Positions 57,817 through 64,000 of a stretch of 64,000 nucleotides of DNA are shown here, in pieces. This DNA is from Liquidambar formosana. Lineage: Eukaryota; Streptophyta; Magnoliopsida; Saxifragales; Altingiaceae. The stretch lies in contig CM077833.1 in assembly GCA_039720395.1 (NCBI GenBank), positions 27,674,271 to 27,738,270 on the forward strand, written 5' to 3'. The notes under the pieces are model-generated. The model did not search any database, was not told where the DNA came from, and saw only the letters and a program-made list of their open reading frames with translations. The position numbers and the translations under genes were made by a program. The stretch's first letter is position 1. Every line of letters begins with the position of its first letter.

Positions 57817-60800
57817 AGATCATATCAATTTGGGCTGATCTCACTCAGATCAACCTCTCCCAAGATACCGCTCCTCTCAGTAAGGAAATGAATAATGCCT
57901 ATTTTTCTCTTGCAAGTGAGGAATCGCATGCACAAAAGCCTTCTCTCTTGGCTCTTGAGTCCCTTGTTTCTTGGAATTTCCCTCTTCTAAATTGGGTAAA
58001 ACTAAATATGATAGGTCGAGTGGTCAGGCTCTGAGTGTGCTCATTAAGGGTTATCATTTCGACTCCTTGTAACTTATTGCTTGAATGGTTATGGAGCATT
58101 CCACATGAACTATTAGAGAATTAGTTTGGAACTAAAACATTACTAAGAATAAGATCTAAGATATCTCTAATGGTTAGTCAAATAAATAAATAAATTCAGG
58201 CCAAGCAGCCCTTTATTCCAAGGTGGCCACCATGGGCATCTTTTCCAAATTAAAAAATAAAAAGGATTAGAAGGCAGACAAATGGCACTAGGCCACCAAC
58301 TTAAAATCATTTATGGGCTCAAAGCCAGTGAAGGCAGAGCCCAGTAAAGTGTCACAACCTGCTAGGAGTTTGGGCTGGGGTAGTGGGCGGAGTAATCCAA
58401 CTCCCCTTACCCAATAGGGTTCCATCATCACCCAAAGGACCATTACACGGTGAACTAGGCTACATACTTCAAACTTGGACTGACGACACCCACGAGAACA
58501 CCACGTCACCACCAATGGTTTTTTATTTATTACTTTTTTTTTTTTTTTTTTTTTACAATCAATAGAATTTTTCTGCACCTTTAAATCTCCTATATTAACA
58601 AGTGAGTATTAATACTTCTCTATAAATTTGAACTTCGATATCGCTCATATAACAACTCAACAAGTGAAAAGAATACCATTAAACATTTAAACTATGGTAT
58701 CATTGGCAGTTTGGCACCACCAATGGTTTGTTAAAATTCACTCTTTATTATACATTATTAGTCGTTGCTTTAATTGCCCTGATAGATGGTTTGTGTAAGG
58801 ACCATGGCATCTTGAAGCCCTGCCCACCAAGTGTTCGTTAAAATTCAAGCTTTTTATCCTATACAGCTATTTTTTTATTATTTTTTTTTTTTTCCTTCAG
58901 ATGCTTCGTGCTAGGACCACAGGATTATGAGGTCCTCAAGGAGCACAGGTGGGAAGGCATATGCTGAGTAGCGACTAGTGAGTACATGAATGAAGAACTA
59001 AACAGCAATATCAATCATATGGTGAAGGTAAAAAGAAAAAAATAATGACAGTTTCCTGACAAGAAAGAGATGTTCACCATTCATTGTTGTTACAAAAATT
59101 TCTTGATCCACAATCTAATGCTCACTTCATTTGAAGGGATTGCATTGTCTTCCTCCAATAATGCACTAGTTGCAATTTCTTTGTTTTTTTTCTTCATTCT
59201 AGTGATTACTTAGGATAACCCTTTGCAATATGTAATTTTATCCAGTCTTAATAATAAAAAGAAAAAAAAAAAAAAAACAATACAAGGGTCTCTGATTTTT
59301 AGGAGCTAGAATAATCTGTTCCTTCATAAAGATTCAAAATCTAATTCTATATAGTATTAGAGATTGCTTAGGTTAGCAAGTGCTATGAAAGTCTGTGCAT
59401 ACTCCCTTTATAGAAGGTTTGGCCTTATAGCCTTCTTGTGATTGCATCAATTATTTGGTACCAATTGGGTGAGGCTCTCCAATCAGTGTACAGACTGTAG
59501 TACCGGCCCTTTCCTGAAAGCACTGCCATTGTTGTCTCTTCTTGAGCCCACGTTTAGACTGTACTAGCATCCTGTTAGTTCAGTTGAACTATTTAATTAA
59601 TTAATTAAAAAAAATTAAAAATTTTCTCTGGAAATGTTAAAAATGAATTGGTAAAAGACTAGAAGAACTGGAAGTAATTAAAAAAATTTAAGCACAGGGG
59701 ACAAAGCAAATGGTTTTGTACACATGAAGTGATCTTGATTTATACCTACAGTTGTCTTAGTCTAATAGTATACGGCCGTGGCGATGATATGGGTTCAATT
59801 TCACCTAAGTGTGAAAAAAGAAGGGGAAAAAGAAACAGAACGATAATTGACATACAGAAGATATAATGCTCACATCTGCTGTCTGGTTGTCAAGTGTTGT
59901 CCATTTATTGATATTTGGATTTCAAATTCCCTAGAAAACATTAAAACTCAGGGATTCTTTTTTCCCCTGAAAAGAAAAAAAATGAATTCTCTTCTGGATT
60001 ATGTTGAAAGTGTTGAAGGCAACTCTCCCTTTATGCTCCATAGGAAAGGATATCATCTTATCTGGCAAGAATTAGAAATGAGAATCTATCGTTATACATA
60101 TTTAACATGATTGTTTTGAATTTTAATCATGAAAACAGTTTCTCCTTGAGCCCAGCATCCATCCCCTCCTTTTTTTTGTGGGGCTTCCTCGGTGGTTGGA
60201 AAAGGGAAAAAAATGTAGTTTTCAGTTGCGAAGCACCCGATATAAATTGTATGGCAGCTGCAGTGAATAAAGAGTTCAATATAAGTGCGCGTGCACGCAT
60301 AAACATGGATTCCCATTGGTTATCTTCTCACTGTAGAATCACTTTGTTATTGTGCCCCATTTCCCCTTCTTGTGGCCTAAATGTGTGAATAGTAAAAAGA
60401 ATGAAAGCACTTTCATGTGGGTGGGGTTATGATCTGGTGGGGTGATTTAGTTACTCTAGTCATAAAGATGGTCCATATATGAGAAAAAATAGCCACTCAG
60501 GTCTCAGTCAATTGCCCACCTCATTAGAGCCTATCATCATTCTCATCATTATCATGCATGATTTACATTAAAAGCATAGCACTTGATGACTTTGTGTGTG
60601 TGTTGTTGGTATGTCAAACTAGACCAAGTACCTTCCTGCATTATTTTTATCATATATAATTGTTGTACTTGGTACTCACTTTTATAAATTCCATAGCCAT
60701 CAAATCAAGAGACACCCCCTTGTGCACCATTGATACCATTCTCTTTTAACAGCCTCTACCTTACAACCAGAAAATGGTTCTGGTCCTTTTTCATTGCCTT

Positions 60801-60837
60801 TTCCCATGAGGACTGGGAGGAAGGTCATTTTCTTCTT

Positions 60838-60882
<45 letters not shown>

Positions 60883-62399
60883 GATACATTAAAAAGGGTT
60901 CGAACCTTTAACCTATCCTAATCCTATCATTTTTTTTTACTCTCCCTCATTACTAGACTAGCCCCAATGGTTTAGAAGGTCATTTTACTCTCCGCTTTCT
61001 ACACTTTTTTTCATGCTCTCCATCCTGTTCCAGTTTGAGATTACAAGAACTTGGTCATGAAGCATACTTTTCCGTAGTTATTGGTTCCTACAAGGATTCA
61101 TTGAAAATTGAGGTAAAGGCCTTGGGCTCCTGTATACAAGAAAAGCAAACAAGACTTAAAACCAACTACAACAATCCAAAAAATCCAAAATAGTTGAAGC
61201 AGTACAATTATTAGAAAAAGAAGTCATTGAAAGGTTCTGTTTAAGAAAAGATGTTGGTTCATCATTTTCAATATCTTTGACATGGAACATGAAACTTTTG
61301 GTTTCATTTGGCACCTACCTTCATGGAAGATGGATAAATTCAAAGACACGAGGCAAAACTGAAATTACTTTAAAAAGAAAAAGAAAATTGACACGCGGAG
61401 TCTATATATGTAAGTTTTTCTGGCATAAAAAGTGAGAGTCATAATGTCTAAAGTGTAAAAGATTACAATGGTATTTCTACCGAAGCCATCATCTTTGAAC
61501 TTTTAGACTTCAAATCTATCATAAGAGGGAAGTGGGCATTGTACCATACTACCAGCAAATTAAGATAAGATGGTACTCACATTTTGTGAACCTAGGCTCA
61601 CTTAGAATGCCAAAAAATAAGGACAGGGAAATAGGCAAATCTGGCAGAGAAGAGGCTGGACCTGTCTTACCACGATTAAATGTTGATGGGATTTCAATGT
61701 CCTAGAGTTCTAGGAATGACCCTGCCTAAGACCACACACGCACACCCACAGCCAAGAATGATTATGTGGATCTTATGTTCTGATGCTGGGTCTGCCAAAA
61801 TTTACCGACGCTAGCCCTGGCCCCATCGGTAAGATAGGAATTTTGAAACCACACGTAGTTTCTCTCCACACAAGGTTTGCTTCTCTCACGGATGCTTGGA
61901 TGTCCCATGAAATTAAGTTTGATCAGTCCATTGTGTTGTACATATTTAATACTGCAGAACCTAATACGAAAACGGCCCATGATAGCGAATTAAAATTAAA
62001 ATTTTATAAATCATTGCAATGTGCTAAAGTGACCTTAATTAAACAAGTGCAGAGAGAAAGCAAGGAAACTCATCTAAATACTCCCCAAGAAACAAACAAG
62101 ACAAACTTATTTTATTTCCTATGTAAAATACAATGGAATCATTTAGTTTCCATGGGATTTCGTGCTTCCCTTGAAATCATTGAACAAAGATTTGATTCTT
62201 CAAGTTTAGCATTCAAAAATTCAAATGGTCACCAGACCCAATTCTTGAAAGTAGGAATCCTCTAAACCCCAGAATCCTCTAAACCCCATCTCCATTTTTT
62301 GAACTCATTTATACATCTCTATGTATATTATTTTGTACACAGGAAAATAATTATGTAAAATACACTAGAGGATATATAAAAGTGGAATTATTCAATTTT
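57817..62399. other. Intergenic DNA, no gene seen
   Basis: Scattered short ORFs lack recognisable domains or plausible promoters. It contains T runs at about 58535-58554 and a run of 41 T at 60841-60881, and an A-rich tract near 59259-59278. A family of low-copy repeats cannot be excluded. Confidence 0.5.
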
Positions 62400-63350
62400 T
62401 TACATCTCTAATCTTATAATCATTTGAGGCTTCTTCTCTTCTACCGCAATGGAATTCTTGCAATGAGCAATTGCAGCTTGAATCGCAGCCTGCAACTCTT
62501 CCATGGTACTATCATTTGTAGAAGAAGGAAGAGTTGTGGTTGCCACTAAAAGGCCACTGTTCGTTGGAGATGTCCTCATCGATGCCGGCGCCGAGAACTC
62601 CCCTCTCCTTCCTCTCAACTCTTGCTTACCTTTCCAACTCAAATTACCTGAAAATGAATAAGGTTGCCGGCGTAAAGGAACATTCTCTCTTCTCCCTCTG
62701 AAGAACAACAGGGGACGAACCATTCGCACATACCTTTTCAGTACATGGCTCATGTCGAATCTCGGCTTTCTCCTGTGCTTCTCCTTCTCTTCCCTTTCTC
62801 TAATTTCAGACCCTTTTCGCCATTTTGTTAGGTTGAACAACGAAAAAGACTTGGACTTGGGTCTACCCTCTGTTTCACCATGGTTGCTATGATGATGGGT
62901 TCTGTCGTATTCGCTATTGCTATTGTTGGTGCTGTTGATATTGCTGCTGCTGCTATTGCTGCTATTTTTGCTGGGTTTTTGATCTTCTAACAAGTCTCTG
63001 ATCGGAAGAGTAAAACTGTCCAAGGAATTGGTGGAAGTGCGGGGAGACACAGGGAGGTGAGAGAGGAGGTGGAGTGGGAGGAGGTGTCCATGGAAGAAAA
63101 TGTCATCGGCCGGAGATAAATCGATGGCGAATGAAGGTGGAGTTTTGGTTTTATCGGGGATTGTTGTTGAGGAAGAGTGGAGAGAGATTGTGAAGGAGAA
63201 TTCATGAGTAGGAGAGGAGGAAGGTGAAGGTGGTGAGGCTGCAGTGGGGGGTGGTGGTGGTGGGTCTTTGCCTTCTTGTTTGAACTTTGCTTCTCCATGT
63301 TGCTTGTCTGCAACTTTCTCTTTGGTCTTTTGGTGCTGTTGGGTATCCAT
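62400..63350 (-). CDS. BKI1: BRI1 kinase inhibitor 1-like protein (BKI1)
   Basis: This 316-residue single-exon gene has its ATG at 63348-63350 (MDTQQHQKTK). BKI1 sits at the plasma membrane, binds the brassinosteroid receptor kinase BRI1 and keeps it inactive until it is phosphorylated and released. Visible hallmarks: FSFTISLHSS (51-60); AIDLSPADDIFFHGHLLPLH (75-94) with following HLPVSPR; a Ser/Asn-rich linker (125-150); the basic stretch KSKSFSLFNLTKWRKG (165-180); KRYVRMVRPLLFFRGRR (205-221), the basic membrane-targeting region with a tyrosine (207) in the place expected for the regulatory one; and the C-terminal MEELQAAIQAAIAHCKNSI (283-301), the BRI1-interacting motif. The length is close to the ~337 residues of Arabidopsis BKI1. 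The related MAKR proteins are the alternative, but the C-terminal motif favours BKI1. Confidence 0.9.
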   Translation of the reverse strand: MDTQQHQKTKEKVADKQHGEAKFKQEGKDPPPPPPTAASPPSPSSSPTHEFSFTISLHSSSTTIPDKTKTPPSFAIDLSPADDIFFHGHLLPLHLLSHLPVSPRTSTNSLDSFTLPIRDLLEDQKPSKNSSNSSSSNINSTNNSNSEYDRTHHHSNHGETEGRPKSKSFSLFNLTKWRKGSEIREREEKEKHRRKPRFDMSHVLKRYVRMVRPLLFFRGRRENVPLRRQPYSFSGNLSWKGKQELRGRRGEFSAPASMRTSPTNSGLLVATTTLPSSTNDSTMEELQAAIQAAIAHCKNSIAVEEKKPQMIIRLEM

Positions 63351-63470
63351 GAACTCAAAAAGAGATGATGTTGAAGACTAAGAAGATTTTAGTTCAGCTC
63401 CTTTGAATTCCTCCCAATTGTTGTTCCGCGTTGTTTTGTGGTTGAGGGATAAGGGGATCAGAAAGCAGTG

Positions 63471-63491
63471 GAGAGAGAGAGAGAGAGAGAG
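63471..63491 (-). repeat. GA/CT microsatellite in the BKI1 5' leader
   Basis: Ten GA units on the plus strand, read as a CT tract in sense direction about 120 bases upstream of the ATG. CT-rich leaders are common in plant genes. Confidence 0.8.
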
Positions 63492-64000
63492 TCTTTTGTC
63501 AATCTCCTTTTGCCTTCGTTGAAAGACTTGTCAATCTCTAGTTGAGCTCAAAATGTCTTATGCACAAAAATCCAACATTGATTCATTTATTTATTTTTGC
63601 ATTATTCTTCTTCATCTAGAGGGAGGTTGTGGTGGCTATGAGACTAAGAGATGAGATGAAAATGATATTATTGAATATATGTTTAGCTCCATGTGTTAAG
63701 GTTGGTGGGTCCTTGTCAAATCTAACACCTATGAGAGTGTGCTCATTTGGGTAAGTGAGATCAGAAGATCCAAACTTTCCCACGCAAGGGAGTTGAATAG
63801 GTAAACCGCACTAATTTTGGGTATGGGATATTTTATATGGAGTTGGATAGGTAAAGCACAAGATCCAAACATTCCCACAGAAGGGGTTTGGTTCTAGATT
63901 CATTCCATAAAATAAAAAAAAATTCATTCATAAGGTAAATGGCCTAAGTTCAACTTTATTTCTAAATTCATTAATTCATTGAGAGTTAAGCTTGAATTGA
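63492..64000. other. Upstream region of BKI1, no gene seen
   Basis: It contains an imperfect direct repeat: GATCCAAAC(T/A)TTCCCAC and GAGTTG(A/G)ATAGGTAAA each occur twice between 63766 and 63890. The core promoter is not obvious. Confidence 0.45.

Noticed and set aside
61783..62265. 160-codon ORF on the plus strand
   Set aside because: No recognisable domain, irregular composition and no promoter or splice context. It is most likely a chance open frame.
1..64000. CRISPR arrays, bacterial operons, organelle DNA inserts, tRNA or rRNA genes
   Set aside because: No regularly spaced repeats of CRISPR type, no rRNA or plastid gene sequence and no recognisable tRNA cloverleaf were seen on reading.

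Overview
The window is nuclear DNA of a flowering plant, most likely a eudicot. It is AT-rich with intron-containing genes, plant-type transposons and short AT microsatellites. I cannot name the species. Four parts can be read.

(1) Positions 1-8166 are the right-hand part of a Sirevirus-like Ty1/copia LTR retrotransposon. The 5' LTR and the start of gag lie outside the window. Gag is broken by frame changes, pol is one long open frame, and a third ORF with a plant-transposon-type domain follows. After it come three purine-tract motifs and a 3' LTR of about 1.4 kb. A short palindrome (core CAGCCGGCTG or CAGACGGCTG) is repeated many times in the LTR and again between pol and ORF3.

(2) Positions about 9.95-42.5 kb form a degenerate tandem array with three copies of segment A (about 10.19, 27.34 and 38.92 kb) and two copies of segment B (about 22.38 and 32.43 kb). 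The array carries small two-EF-hand protein genes (14772-15062, 24254-24541, 34262-34549), decayed relatives of them, and pieces of the 3' end of a phosphatidate phosphatase gene. The copies differ by Helitron, MITE, MULE-like and LINE insertions, and several of these have an empty site in a sister copy.

(3) Positions 42533-51730 (minus strand) hold a full-length PAH2-like phosphatidate phosphatase (lipin) gene with ten coding exons whose splice sites and phases all fit. The exception is one extra base in exon 4, just after the catalytic DVDGT motif. A second copy of exon 4, without the extra base, sits at 31365-31449 inside a 1.36-kb piece of PAH2 intron DNA inserted into the array and flanked by a 123-bp direct duplication.

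(4) Positions 52.6-64 kb are mostly gene-poor DNA with several fold-back MITEs, two of them with exact 9-bp target duplications. They are followed by a single-exon BKI1-like gene (inhibitor of the brassinosteroid receptor kinase) at 62400-63350, minus strand.

Functionally, the host genes cover phospholipid/triacylglycerol metabolism (PAH2), calcium binding (EF-hand proteins) and brassinosteroid signalling (BKI1). They look like chance neighbours rather than a pathway cluster.
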